From SIG78 sp036677805 (GTDB lineage: Bacteria > Verrucomicrobiota > Lentisphaeria > Victivallales > Victivallaceae): a stretch of DNA of 64,000 bases. The translations under genes and the position numbers were made by a program. The notes under the pieces are model-generated. The model saw nothing but the letters and a program-made list of their open reading frames with translations. It was not told the DNA's origin and made no database searches. Position 1 is the first letter of the stretch. Each line of letters opens with the position of its first letter. This document shows, in pieces, positions 52,696 to 61,922 of this stretch. The stretch covers positions 415,914 through 479,913 of the forward strand of contig JAVBVS010000016.1 of assembly GCA_036677805.1 (NCBI GenBank), in the 5' to 3' direction.

Positions 52696-55578
52696 TCAAC
52701 GTTTGTTGTTTTCGGCTTCGAACATCAGCACCCGGTCGATGAACATCGCATCCTTGCCGGGCGCACCATAACTCGGACCGGTTGCTTTATACGAGACATA
52801 GATATCATATTCCCGGTCGGGACGGTCCGCGCGGAAGAATTTGCCCAGCGGCAGTCCGACATTCCAGCTCCAGTGCATCCAGAGTACGCAATTGGGAACA
52901 AGCCGGGTGCATCCGACTTTGAACCAGTGATACTGGCCGTCCTTCGCCACCGCATTGCGCGGCACGCTGACGCTGAGCAGATCTTTCTTGCCGTCCAGAT
53001 CGTAGACCCCGAAACTCGGCGGCCGTTGATGAAAATCATTGCTGTTGATCGTATTTTTCGGTTCGAACGCAAAACCGGAAGGCGTTCCGGGCTCCGCGCT
53101 GACCCGGCTGTTGTCGCTGTCGACCGCCGCGCAGGCATACCAGTCGAGCACCGGCTTGCGTCCGGCGAATTCGGGCGGCAGCGGCAGCCGGACGGTCCGG
53201 CTCAGGAATTCGGGATCGCCGAAATCGGAAGGCGGAGTCACCGTATCGTCGACATACTCGGCGCAGATCACCCGGTCGATCAGCAACGCATCGGGTTTGG
53301 TCGAACCCTTCACATAGCTCGGCCCCTGCGCTTTGAAGTGCACATAGACATCGTACTGCCGGTGCGGCGCGATCGGGTCGAACATGTCGCCCAGCGGCAT
53401 GGAAACCTGCCAGGTCCAATGCAGCCACAGGATCGCCCCCGCCGTCGGACGCAGCCGCCCGATGCGCACCCAGTGATACTTTTCATCCGCCGGCAGCTGA
53501 TTGTGGGGCAGCTGAAAACTCAACAAGTCCTTCTTGTCCAGCTTGTCATAAACCCCGAAGGCCGCCGGACGAGTGTGAAAATCACTGCGTTTCATGAAAT
53601 TGTTGGGATCGGCGGCAAAACCGGTCACCGCTTCCGGATCGGCGTTCACCCGATTGTAGTCGCCTTCCGCCGCCTTGGTCCAATAATAATCGAAGACCCG
53701 GCGCGCCGCCAATTCCGCCGGCAGCGGCGGCTTGACCGCCAGCATTTTCAGCGCCTCGACTTTATCGGCAATCACCTTGGCACGTTCGGCGGGATCGGGA
53801 TAGTACTTGGCGGCGGCGGCCGTATAATCACGCTCCAGCCGTTTCAGAAGTTCCGGCACCGGATCGGCGGCAAAACCGGCGGCGACCAGCTGGTCGCGCA
53901 TGTTCAGCACCGCTTCGTCGACCATAATCCGCTCCTGGCGGACGTTGGCCAGATATTGCGGCTGGCCGGCCGCTTTCTTTTCGGCCTCGGCCAGCAGACC
54001 GTTCACCTTGGTGAAGAACGCCGCATCGAGAAACTTCCGCCGCTTGGGATGAACCACCCCGAGCCAGTTGGTTTCCTCATCCTGTCGCCGGGCCAGATAC
54101 TCGTAATATTCCTTCATTTCCGATGCGGCCGGGCCGTAGAACCCCTGCATGAATTCATCGACCAGCTTGGCCTCATCCTGATCGGGATCGACCATCAGCT
54201 TGGCCGCCAGATAATTGCGCAGATCGACAAAACTCTGGAGAAGCATGGCGGTATAGCTTCCCCAGTAATTTTCCGCTTCTCCGAAAACAAATTTGAAGCC
54301 GAGATCGCGATAGGTCGAGAGATTTTCCTTGAGCATCGGAGCCGAGGTATGCGGCGACGCGAACGGTTCGGTATAAAGGATCCAGTAATCCCAGGTGCCG
54401 AGCTGGCCGGCCTGCCTGCTCCAGCCCTGCAGCGCCTCCAGCGACGGACGGTTGAGCGGCGTGGACAAGCGGCGCAAAGTATCGCGCGGCGCATCCATGC
54501 GCAGCTCCGGACCGAGCTGCCCCACCCGCATCAGCACGTTGTCGGCCGTTTTGATGCCGCGCGGCGGTTCCAGCGCGCAGCCGTAGGCCAGCGAAATGAC
54601 GGTGATGTCGGGGTAATCGGTTTTAATATCATTGGCGATGGCGTTGATGAAATCGACGAAGAGGCCGCTTTCGCCATACTTTTCCGCCAGTTTGCGGCAT
54701 TCCGGGCAATGGCAGCTGTCGGCATTGTCGTTGACCGAGACATCATAATAATGCGGCGGCATCTTGCCGTCGCGGGCAGCCTCGACGCGATCCGCCTCGA
54801 TATATTTGCGCAGTTTGGCCGCAAAACTTTTGCGCACTTCGGGATTGGAGAAGCAGACGTTGCCGGGCCCGACGCCGCTGATCGCCTTTTGTCGTTTGCC
54901 GCCGGCATCCAGACTGAACCAGTCGTCGGGAAAGCCCTCGGAATAGGCGAAGCAGGTATGACAGCCGCCCGGCGCTCCGGTCCTTTCGATGAAACCGTAA
55001 CGGGCCGGATCGGCGGGCTCACTGTACACATTAAGCCGGCTCCGGGTGCGAAAACGGTAATGCTTTTCCCCGGTGGCGCGGGCAAAGTCGTAAATCTGCC
55101 GGTAGGCGAAGGCCGGAGTCCCCCGGACATTCCAGTCGGCAGGCACCGTCACCGCACTCCGGGAAGGGACCGATTCGGTGTTTTCGTCCAGCCAGCGCAC
55201 CCCGGCGTATTTTTCCAGAAAATCGTAGACTCCGTAAAGTATGCCGCGCGGGCGGCCGCCGGCAATCACCGGTTCGCCGTTGAGGCACTGAAACTTCCAG
55301 CTCTCCGGCCCCAACGCCGGATCGTAAACCAGGCGGATTGCCGGGCGGTCCGCCGCCGTCCGATCGACGATCGCCAATTTTTGTCCGGTGACTTTGGCCA
55401 GGTATTCCGAAAGTTCTTCCGCCGCGTAACGTTCGGCCGGACTCGGTTTGTCCGGCAGCACGATTACCCGCTCCGGCGCGCCGGAGCCCGCCACCGCCAC
55501 CGGGGCGGCGGCGTTCAGCCCCCATCCGCTCAGCAGCAGCAACACCATGCCGAGGCATATCAATCCTGATCTTCCCAT
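52696..55578 (-). CDS. Secreted DUF4838 glycosidase-like protein with tandem C-terminal repeats
   Basis: A 960-residue protein with signal peptide (GLICLGMVLLLLSGWGLNAA). I chose ATG 55578 after AAGGGAACGAAG; ATG 55608 lies in the regulator gene. The N-terminal domain (SPAERYAAEELSEYLAKVTG) is the GH20/GH67-type small domain. The DUF4838 barrel follows, with the family hallmark NDNADSCHCPECRKLAEKYG near residue 285, where the cysteines may bind metal. The last 320 residues contain two copies of a beta domain (YHWVRIG...LWLHWTWQVSMPLGD and YHWFKVG...LWMHWSWNVGLPLGK), each about 160 residues. The substrate is unknown. It is regulated by the GntR-type gene directly upstream. Confidence 0.78.
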   Translation of the reverse strand: MGRSGLICLGMVLLLLSGWGLNAAAPVAVAGSGAPERVIVLPDKPSPAERYAAEELSEYLAKVTGQKLAIVDRTAADRPAIRLVYDPALGPESWKFQCLNGEPVIAGGRPRGILYGVYDFLEKYAGVRWLDENTESVPSRSAVTVPADWNVRGTPAFAYRQIYDFARATGEKHYRFRTRSRLNVYSEPADPARYGFIERTGAPGGCHTCFAYSEGFPDDWFSLDAGGKRQKAISGVGPGNVCFSNPEVRKSFAAKLRKYIEADRVEAARDGKMPPHYYDVSVNDNADSCHCPECRKLAEKYGESGLFVDFINAIANDIKTDYPDITVISLAYGCALEPPRGIKTADNVLMRVGQLGPELRMDAPRDTLRRLSTPLNRPSLEALQGWSRQAGQLGTWDYWILYTEPFASPHTSAPMLKENLSTYRDLGFKFVFGEAENYWGSYTAMLLQSFVDLRNYLAAKLMVDPDQDEAKLVDEFMQGFYGPAASEMKEYYEYLARRQDEETNWLGVVHPKRRKFLDAAFFTKVNGLLAEAEKKAAGQPQYLANVRQERIMVDEAVLNMRDQLVAAGFAADPVPELLKRLERDYTAAAAKYYPDPAERAKVIADKVEALKMLAVKPPLPAELAARRVFDYYWTKAAEGDYNRVNADPEAVTGFAADPNNFMKRSDFHTRPAAFGVYDKLDKKDLLSFQLPHNQLPADEKYHWVRIGRLRPTAGAILWLHWTWQVSMPLGDMFDPIAPHRQYDVYVHFKAQGPSYVKGSTKPDALLIDRVICAEYVDDTVTPPSDFGDPEFLSRTVRLPLPPEFAGRKPVLDWYACAAVDSDNSRVSAEPGTPSGFAFEPKNTINSNDFHQRPPSFGVYDLDGKKDLLSVSVPRNAVAKDGQYHWFKVGCTRLVPNCVLWMHWSWNVGLPLGKFFRADRPDREYDIYVSYKATGPSYGAPGKDAMFIDRVLMFEAENNKR

Positions 55579-55597
55579 CTTCGTTCCCTTCTGTAAA

Positions 55598-56668
55598 TTA
55601 TGACTCATCGGCTATCACCCGCCGTTCCGGAATCGGCTGGAGAAATTCAATCGGATAATCGACCAGACGCCGCAACGGCGGCGCATCCGGCGCCACAATG
55701 CGTTCTCGCAACGCCTGATAGAGTGCATCCATCAACGGCATATAGTCAAGCGTCTGCACCAGCGCAATACGGGGGTTGCCTGCGATCCCCGGCTCGGGTA
55801 TCCCCACCAACAGCGTCCGGGCAGGCAACCCCGAACCGTCCCCGGCAAAACATCGTTTCACAACTTCTGCGCCGATTCCGCCATTCCAATAGATCAACGC
55901 GTCCGGCCAATCATCATGATGGGCCATGAAATGGAGAAAACTCACCAGATTGCCATAGATGTCCAGCGTCCAGTCGGGAATGAACTTCTCGCAGGCCGAA
56001 CCGGGCACTTCGAGTTCCTGCGCCAGTTCCCGCCAGATCGACCTGCAGTAATCGTAAATGCTCTCGATCTGACTCGGAAAAAATATCCCGATCTTGCGAT
56101 ACCCCCGCTCCTGCAGTGCCCCCACCAACCGCCGCCAGGCGCCGGCGTGATTGTGTTCGACATAGTTCAATCCCGGCAACACCTGAAGTACGTTGCCCGA
56201 GACGAAGGGAATCTGCGCCCCCCGCAGCCACATCGCCGCCTCCACCGTCAATGAACTGAACGCAAAAATCACACCCGCAAAGTGCCGGGGAAACAATTTT
56301 TCCAGATTCCGGGCAAAATGCCGGGAATTGAATACGATCAGTTCCGGCTCGAACCCGTCGGCGCGGCAGCGTTCGACCAGACGCTGCATCAGGATGCCGT
56401 CATTCATCATTTCATCCCGGGAAACCAGTCCGATGACACCTCGCGGCGTCCGGCAGCGCTTCTCGTCAATCCGGATGCCGCGGCGGCATCCGGCGGAAAC
56501 CAGCAGCCGGCGTTTCAGCAAAGGCTCCAGCGCTCTGGAAACGGTACTCAGTGAAGTTTGGAACTCCGTCCGCAACTCCCGCATCGTCGGAAAACCGCCA
56601 TGATAATAACCGGCCCGGATGCGGTCTTCAAGCTCCACACTCAGCGCAGGATAACGGGCGGTGCTCAT
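55598..56668 (-). CDS. GntR-family regulator with LacI-like sensor domain
   Basis: A 356-residue protein with a winged helix-turn-helix at residues about 5-65 (FPTMRELRTEFQTSLSTVSR) and a sugar-sensor domain from about residue 75 (GVIGLVSRDEMMNDGILMQR, FAGVIFAFSSLTVEAAMWLR, GYRKIGIFFPSQIESIYDYC). It is clearly related to the regulator at 46992 (FAGVIF-S-SLT in both). The ATG 56668 is preceded by AGGGAA. The gene leads the minus-strand unit regulator, DUF4838 protein, pseudopilin. Confidence 0.88.
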   Translation of the reverse strand: MSTARYPALSVELEDRIRAGYYHGGFPTMRELRTEFQTSLSTVSRALEPLLKRRLLVSAGCRRGIRIDEKRCRTPRGVIGLVSRDEMMNDGILMQRLVERCRADGFEPELIVFNSRHFARNLEKLFPRHFAGVIFAFSSLTVEAAMWLRGAQIPFVSGNVLQVLPGLNYVEHNHAGAWRRLVGALQERGYRKIGIFFPSQIESIYDYCRSIWRELAQELEVPGSACEKFIPDWTLDIYGNLVSFLHFMAHHDDWPDALIYWNGGIGAEVVKRCFAGDGSGLPARTLLVGIPEPGIAGNPRIALVQTLDYMPLMDALYQALRERIVAPDAPPLRRLVDYPIEFLQPIPERRVIADES

Positions 56669-56703
56669 GGCGTTTTCATTCCCTGTAATAATCGTCTGGA
56701 TAA

Positions 56704-56732
56704 AATATAAGACAAAATCGAATCGAAAACAA
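56704..56732 (-). promoter_or_regulatory. Possible sigma-70 promoter of the GntR-type regulator
   Basis: On the minus strand TTGTTT (56732-56727) and TATATT (56709-56704) with 17 bases between. It is weaker than the two plus-strand promoters of the other regulators. Confidence 0.45.
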
Positions 56733-57265
56733 GGGCGGCTTCGGGTAAAAAAGGCCCCTCCCTCGAAAGCACCTGGAACAAAAACAATTCAAGAAACTTA
56801 CCATTATAGTTTTACACAAGAATAAAAAGTCCTGAAAAAACGGCATCCCCAGGAGCCGCCCGACGGTTCTTCCCGCATTCCGCCGGAGAGCGGAATTTCA
56901 TCCGGCGCGACCGTTGCCAACAAAAAACAAAAAAAATCGATTCCGGAAGAAAATCGCATTTGAAAAATTGCTTCGGAAATGCAATATTTATGAATCGTCG
57001 TTTCAGTGACCAACTAAAAGATACTTGATGACCAATTCCAAGCCGACATTGTCCAATGCGATTCTCTGTCCAGGCAGGAGACCATGTCGTCCCCGGTCAT
57101 CCAACCGCTGCCGGAAAATCAGTACGGACATTCCCGGCTGAAACCCTCTCCTGTCGCAGCGACGTCAGCCTTCTCCGGGGGCCGCCGGAGAAGGCATTTT
57201 TCGAATCATCATGGCCTGAACCAGTAACCGGTATATTCCATACCCGATAACCAAAGAAGGACGAT
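56733..57265. other. Long intergenic region before the symporter gene
   Basis: About 530 bases between divergent genes. No gene is supported. It is AT-rich up to 57,050 and then GC-rich. It contains a terminator-like hairpin at 57168-57201, 65 bases before the symporter start, and the ribosome binding site GAAGGA. Confidence 0.5.
57168..57201 (+). terminator. Terminator-like hairpin in the symporter leader (possible attenuator)
   Basis: GCCTTCTCCGG (57168-57178) and CCGGAGAAGGC (57185-57195) form a perfect 11-bp stem with a 6-base loop, followed by ATTTTT (57196-57201). No gene ends just before it on the plus strand, so it may control read-through into the symporter gene or end a small RNA. 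Confidence 0.7.
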
Positions 57266-59305
57266 ATGTATCTGCATTGGATTGATTGGACGATTCTCGG
57301 AGCACTGATCGGATCGCTTATTCTACTGACGCTCTATGTCCGGCACAATGTCCGCAGCGTGGCGGATTTTCTGGCGGCCAACCGCATGGGCGGCCGTTAT
57401 CTGCTGGCTGTGGCCGGCGGATTCGGCGGCGCCATCTCCATCATCGCCACCTGGGAAATGATCTATAAGGCCGGTCTGCCGACGCAATGGTGGGCGCTGA
57501 TGTCTTTGCCGGTGGGGCTTTTCATCTCCCTGACCGGATTCGTAGTCTACCGGTTCCGGCAAACGCGGGCGCTGACGCTGGCGCAATTCTTTGAAATCCG
57601 CTACAGCCGCCGGTTCCGGCTCTACGCCGGGACGCTCTGCTGGCTTTCCGGCATCCTCAACTACGGGATTTTTCCGGCGGTGACGGCCCGGTTCATCATC
57701 TATTTCTTCGGATTTCCCCAGACCGTCGTGATGTTCGGCTTTTCAATCCCCATGCTGGCTGTCGTGATGCTCTCCTATCTCTCCGTGGCGCTGTTTATCG
57801 CCTGCGTCGGCGGACAGGTCAGCATCATGATCACCGACTTCCTTCAGGGAATTCTGATGATGCTGATTTTCCTCTTCCTGATGTTCTTTCTGCTCCATAC
57901 TTTCCGCTGGAGCGACATCATGGCCGGCCTGGCGATCGCTCCGGCCGGGCAATCCATGATCAATCCGTTCAAAACCTCGCAGGTCGCCGACTTCAATATC
58001 TGGTATTTTCTGATCGCCATTTTCGGCGCCATTCTCAACACCCGCGCCTGGCAGGGCTCTTCCGGCTACAACGCCGCGGCCAAAACCCCCCATGAAGCCG
58101 TCATGGCCGGGATCATCGGCGGCTGGCGGACCATCGCCAGCGGACTCTGCATTCTCCTGATCCCGATGGTCGCCTACGCCGTGCTCCACCTGCCCGCCTT
58201 CAGCTCCATCGCCGCCCCCATTCAAGCGGAAATCTCCGCCATCAGCGATCCGATGATCCAGAGTCAGATGACCGTCCCGCTCTTTCTGGTTCACACCCTG
58301 CCGGTCGGGATCATGGGCCTGTTCGCCGCCATCATCATCGCCTGCGCCATCAGCTGCGACGACACCTATCTGCACGCCTGGGGCTCCATCTTCATTCAGG
58401 ACGTTTACCTGCCGCTCCGGAAACAGGAAAAACTGGATCCGAAAAAACACATGCTCCTTCTCCGCCTGGCCATCTTCGGCGTGGCGGCGTTCGGCTTCAC
58501 CTTCAGTCTGCTGTTCCCGCTGAAAGATTTCATTCTGATGTATTTCGCTTTGACCGGAGCGATCTATCTCGGCGGCGCCGGCGCGGTCATCATCGGCGGT
58601 CTTTACTGGAAACGCGGCACCACGGCGGCGGCCTGGACCTCGCTCACCACCGGGACGGTGCTCGCCTTCGGCGGCATTCTGCTCCAGCAGATGTGGCCCG
58701 ATCATGTGGCTCCCGCGCTGCTTCAGGTATGGCCCGACTCCCAGTTCCTTCTGGCCCATCAGGCGAAATTTCCGCTGAACGGCCAGTTGATCTTCTTCAT
58801 CGCCATGATCACTTCCCTGACCGGATATATCGTGGTTTCGCTGCTGGGGCCCAAGCGGGTCTACAATATGGATAAACTGCTCCATCGCGGAAATTATGCC
58901 ATCAAGCAGGACGTGGTCACCGTAAAAGACGAAGCCGCCAAGCTCGCGGCCAGCCGTTTCAGCTGGCACCGGATCATCGGCATCTCGAGCAATTTCACCC
59001 GATTCGACCGGTTCGTCGCCTGGGCGACGTTCCTGAAGTCCATGCTGTTCTGGTTTTTCTTCATCATCGTCACCGGCATATGTCTGCTCACCGACTGGGT
59101 CACCGATGCGGTCTGGGGTGAAATCTGGTGGTGGCAGCTGGTCGCCTTCTCGGTCGTGCTGGGGTCCGTATGCACCACCTGGCTCGCGATCGGCGGCGTC
59201 CGCGACGCCTTCCGTCTTTTCCGGGATCTGAGAACCGGAAAAATCGACGAACACGACGACGGTTCCGTTTCCGAAGAGGAAAAATCGAACTGGAAGGCGG
59301 AATAA
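57266..59305 (+). CDS. Sodium:solute symporter family (SSS) transporter
   Basis: A 679-residue membrane protein with about fourteen hydrophobic helices. ADFLAANRMGGRYLLAVAGG near residue 33 and ATWEMIYKAGLPTQWW near residue 65 are the entry of the SSS (SGLT/PutP) fold, and RQTRALTLAQFFEIRYSRRFRLY near residue 98 has the conserved loop. It takes up a solute, probably a sugar or sugar acid, with sodium. The C-terminus (about 560-679) is an extra part with two helices and a charged tail. The ATG follows GAAGGA. Neighbouring catabolic genes on the opposite strand suggest a glycan-derived substrate. Confidence 0.87.
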   Translation: MYLHWIDWTILGALIGSLILLTLYVRHNVRSVADFLAANRMGGRYLLAVAGGFGGAISIIATWEMIYKAGLPTQWWALMSLPVGLFISLTGFVVYRFRQTRALTLAQFFEIRYSRRFRLYAGTLCWLSGILNYGIFPAVTARFIIYFFGFPQTVVMFGFSIPMLAVVMLSYLSVALFIACVGGQVSIMITDFLQGILMMLIFLFLMFFLLHTFRWSDIMAGLAIAPAGQSMINPFKTSQVADFNIWYFLIAIFGAILNTRAWQGSSGYNAAAKTPHEAVMAGIIGGWRTIASGLCILLIPMVAYAVLHLPAFSSIAAPIQAEISAISDPMIQSQMTVPLFLVHTLPVGIMGLFAAIIIACAISCDDTYLHAWGSIFIQDVYLPLRKQEKLDPKKHMLLLRLAIFGVAAFGFTFSLLFPLKDFILMYFALTGAIYLGGAGAVIIGGLYWKRGTTAAAWTSLTTGTVLAFGGILLQQMWPDHVAPALLQVWPDSQFLLAHQAKFPLNGQLIFFIAMITSLTGYIVVSLLGPKRVYNMDKLLHRGNYAIKQDVVTVKDEAAKLAASRFSWHRIIGISSNFTRFDRFVAWATFLKSMLFWFFFIIVTGICLLTDWVTDAVWGEIWWWQLVAFSVVLGSVCTTWLAIGGVRDAFRLFRDLRTGKIDEHDDGSVSEEEKSNWKAE

Positions 59306-59396
59306 GCACCCGCCGACGTATGGCAAGACCGGCGCCCGGCACTGTCCCGCTGCGACCTGAGCGGGACAAGCCGGGACGGCGACGGCTGGAATCGGA

Positions 59397-60158
59397 TCAA
59401 ATGGCCGCCAGCGCCTGAGCGACGCACTCCGCGAAAAAAGCCAGCGGAGCGTCGTGTTCGCCGTGAGCGATTTGCCGATAATGAAAATCCGGCTTTTCGG
59501 CCAGGAGCCCGGCCAGCCGCCGCGCTTCGGCCACCGGGATGATGGTGTCGGCATCGCCATGAAGCAACCATACCGGCATCGTCAATTTTGCCGCATGGCG
59601 GCAGACGCTGTGTCTCGCCAGCAATTCGGCGTCGTCATGGTATCCGGTGCGAATGGCGGTGGCGATTTCGCGGCAAACCGGTTTCTGCTGCTGCACGCAC
59701 CATGCGGCGTATTCCGCCAGATCGCTCGCCGCGCCAAGCGCGATCACGGCATCGACCTCTTCGGGGTGCAGCATCGCATAGATCAGATTGCCGGTGCCAC
59801 CCATGGAGCCGGAGGCCAGAATGATTTTCCGCCAGCCGAATTGCCGTCGCATAGCGGCGATCAGCCGTTGCAAATCCGCCGCCGCTTCAGGACACATCCA
59901 GGCGTTGCCGCGCAGATTGGGCGCCAGAATACCGCATCGATTGTCCCGCAGGAATTTTCCCCATGGCTTGAGGTCCGGGCGGGTAAAAAGCTGATCGCCA
60001 TGGCTGCCGTGACCGTGAAGCACGACCACGCCGACGCCGGTTGCGCCCGGCGCTTCCCAGGCCAGCGCCCAGTCGGCGTCCGCGCCGACGCCGTCATCAA
60101 TCCGCAGCAACCCATCCGGAAAATTCTCATCTCCGGCAACGCCAGAAATCCGCATCAT
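59397..60158 (-). CDS. Alpha/beta-hydrolase (serine esterase-like)
   Basis: A 253-residue protein without signal peptide. VGVVVLHGHGSHGDQLFTRP carries the oxyanion loop near residue 40, IILASGSMGGTGNLIYAML near residue 113 holds the nucleophile serine in G-S-M-G-G, VWLLHGDADTIIPVAEARRL near residue 194 the acid, and AHGEHDAPLAF near residue 230 the histidine, so the triad is complete. ATG 60158 follows GGGAGA; the longer frame upstream is shadow coding. Likely role: de-esterification, perhaps removal of acetyl groups from glycan fragments, suggested only by its neighbours. Confidence 0.8.
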   Translation of the reverse strand: MMRISGVAGDENFPDGLLRIDDGVGADADWALAWEAPGATGVGVVVLHGHGSHGDQLFTRPDLKPWGKFLRDNRCGILAPNLRGNAWMCPEAAADLQRLIAAMRRQFGWRKIILASGSMGGTGNLIYAMLHPEEVDAVIALGAASDLAEYAAWCVQQQKPVCREIATAIRTGYHDDAELLARHSVCRHAAKLTMPVWLLHGDADTIIPVAEARRLAGLLAEKPDFHYRQIAHGEHDAPLAFFAECVAQALAAI

Positions 60159-60231
60159 CCCATTCTCCCGATTTTTCCACCCGCCCCGATCGGGCGGACA
60201 CCGGACGGATCCGGCGTTCAGGCGACAATGC

Positions 60232-61830
60232 CTATATTCGCCCGGCAAGGATTGTTTCGATATTGGCTGCCAGCGCCGGACGCAGGGTTTCATCCGGCAC
60301 CGGCAGCGAAAGCAACCGTCCCAATTCCCAAGCCTCGCTGTGGCCACCGGTGTCCGAGCCGAATACCACCCGATCCCAGCCGACCCGCGCCGCGGATTCC
60401 TCGAACGGCGTCGGCGTACAGAAGCTGCCGCAGAATTCCAGGTAGACATTGGCATGGTCCAGCGCCAGTTTGACCGCCTCTTCGCGCCCGCCGGTGCCGC
60501 CGCCGGAATGTCCCAGCAGAAAGACGGCGCCGGGGTATTGTTTCACAATCCCGGTCAGCATGGCCGGGGAATTGTAGCGATCGTCCCAGGTATGCAGCAG
60601 CACCGGCAAACGGTGCCGGTCGGCATATTCCCAGACGGGTTGATAGGCCAGGTCGGTCAGCGGAATCTTCCAGTACGCGGCCAGCAATTTGAATCCGATG
60701 TAGAAACCGCGACCGAAGAACGCATCGAATTGCGCCTTGATTTCGTCGCCGAACCGCGGATTGAATGCCAGATAGCCGTGAAAGCGCTCCGGATACCGGG
60801 AAAACAGCCGCTCGGTGGCCAGATTACCTTCCAGTCCGTCGCCGAACAAGGCCCGTTCACCGCTCAGAAACAACTGTGCCACGCCGAGACGGTCCATTTG
60901 CGCGAGCAACACCTCGGGGCCGCTTTCCCGCAGAATCCATCCCCGGGTATGAGGCCCGTCGTGACCGTGCGCGTCGATGATCCTCACGCCGTCCGGAGTT
61001 TGGCCGGAGCGGAATTTCCGCCACAGCGGCTTCCGGTCGAGAATGGCCGGAACCGGAGCGGGCTTTCCGGTCGACGGTTTCAAATTCAACAATCGCTCGA
61101 TGTTGCCGTGAGCGATCAATTCACGCTCCGCCGCGCCGATCCGGGCATGCGCCAGCATGGCGATTGCGGCGCCGTAATGCGCCTTGCTGCCGATGCCGAA
61201 CAGAATGCGCTCCGCCCCGAATTCGCTTTGCAGCAATTCGATGGTATCGCGCATATGCAGCCAGGAAATATCCACGAAAACATTCGGACAGCGCCACATG
61301 GCATCGAGCACGGAACCGAATCCCGGCCACATCTTCTGGGTCAACGCGAAATTCACCGTCGGAAATTTCCGCGCCAGATATTCCAGATCGCGCAGATCAT
61401 TCTCCTCGGTGAATGTCCGGCAATCCCAGAGCAGCAGCGGTTTGAATTCGGCGAGTTCGGCCAGCACCCGCTCGATCTGCCGGACCGGAAAACGGGAAAC
61501 ATCCGGAATCATACGCAGCGCCCGGACCCTGCCCGCGGCCAAATTTTCGCGCAGGAAAGCGATGACGCCGCACTCATAATAACAGGCCGGAGTAATCACG
61601 AACGCCGGCAGCAGACGATCCGACAATCCGGCGGCATCGATCTCCCGAAGCAGCCGCTGGTTGCCGAGTGTCGGATTCAAGTCGCGCGCCTCGATGTGCC
61701 AGACCAGCGAACGATCGATGCCGAGATAGTCGAGATGCCGGACGAAAGCGCCGGCATCGGCGAATTCCGGCGTTTCATAAGCCCCGCGCCCGATTGCGCC
61801 GTTGACATTGAACAGTGGTGAAGTTTCCAT
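60232..61830 (-). CDS. Double amidohydrolase (two amidohydrolase-2 barrels in tandem)
   Basis: A 532-residue protein made of two related halves. The C-terminal half (from about residue 256) keeps the metal site: VRIIDAHGHDGPHTRG, VLLHTWDDR near residue 418, LLGHSGGG near residue 444 and FGSDTGGH near residue 490. The N-terminal half has the same layout (FNVNGAIGRGAYETP at the start, ILFGIGSKAH near residue 224) but lacks the H-x-H and the later acid, so it is probably a pseudo-domain. ATG 61830 follows GGGAGGATCAGGT. It lies 92 bases after the GH36-like gene on the same strand. The reaction is unknown; the family hydrolyses or decarboxylates small compounds. Confidence 0.75.
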   Translation of the reverse strand: METSPLFNVNGAIGRGAYETPEFADAGAFVRHLDYLGIDRSLVWHIEARDLNPTLGNQRLLREIDAAGLSDRLLPAFVITPACYYECGVIAFLRENLAAGRVRALRMIPDVSRFPVRQIERVLAELAEFKPLLLWDCRTFTEENDLRDLEYLARKFPTVNFALTQKMWPGFGSVLDAMWRCPNVFVDISWLHMRDTIELLQSEFGAERILFGIGSKAHYGAAIAMLAHARIGAAERELIAHGNIERLLNLKPSTGKPAPVPAILDRKPLWRKFRSGQTPDGVRIIDAHGHDGPHTRGWILRESGPEVLLAQMDRLGVAQLFLSGERALFGDGLEGNLATERLFSRYPERFHGYLAFNPRFGDEIKAQFDAFFGRGFYIGFKLLAAYWKIPLTDLAYQPVWEYADRHRLPVLLHTWDDRYNSPAMLTGIVKQYPGAVFLLGHSGGGTGGREEAVKLALDHANVYLEFCGSFCTPTPFEESAARVGWDRVVFGSDTGGHSEAWELGRLLSLPVPDETLRPALAANIETILAGRI

Positions 61831-61922
61831 ACCTGATCCTCCCGTCCCATCCGATTGATCGTGGCGAAAGAGCTCCGCTCCCGCTTTTTGCGTTTTTCCG
61901 GTGATCGACTTCATGGCGATTT

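Noticed and set aside
52435..55569. A 1044-codon plus-strand open frame
   Set aside because: It is antisense to the DUF4838 and pseudopilin genes and mirrors their GC-rich codons; it has no domain and no ribosome binding site.
57743..59560. A 605-codon minus-strand open frame
   Set aside because: Antisense to the symporter gene, very rich in Asp, Glu, Gly and His without a domain.
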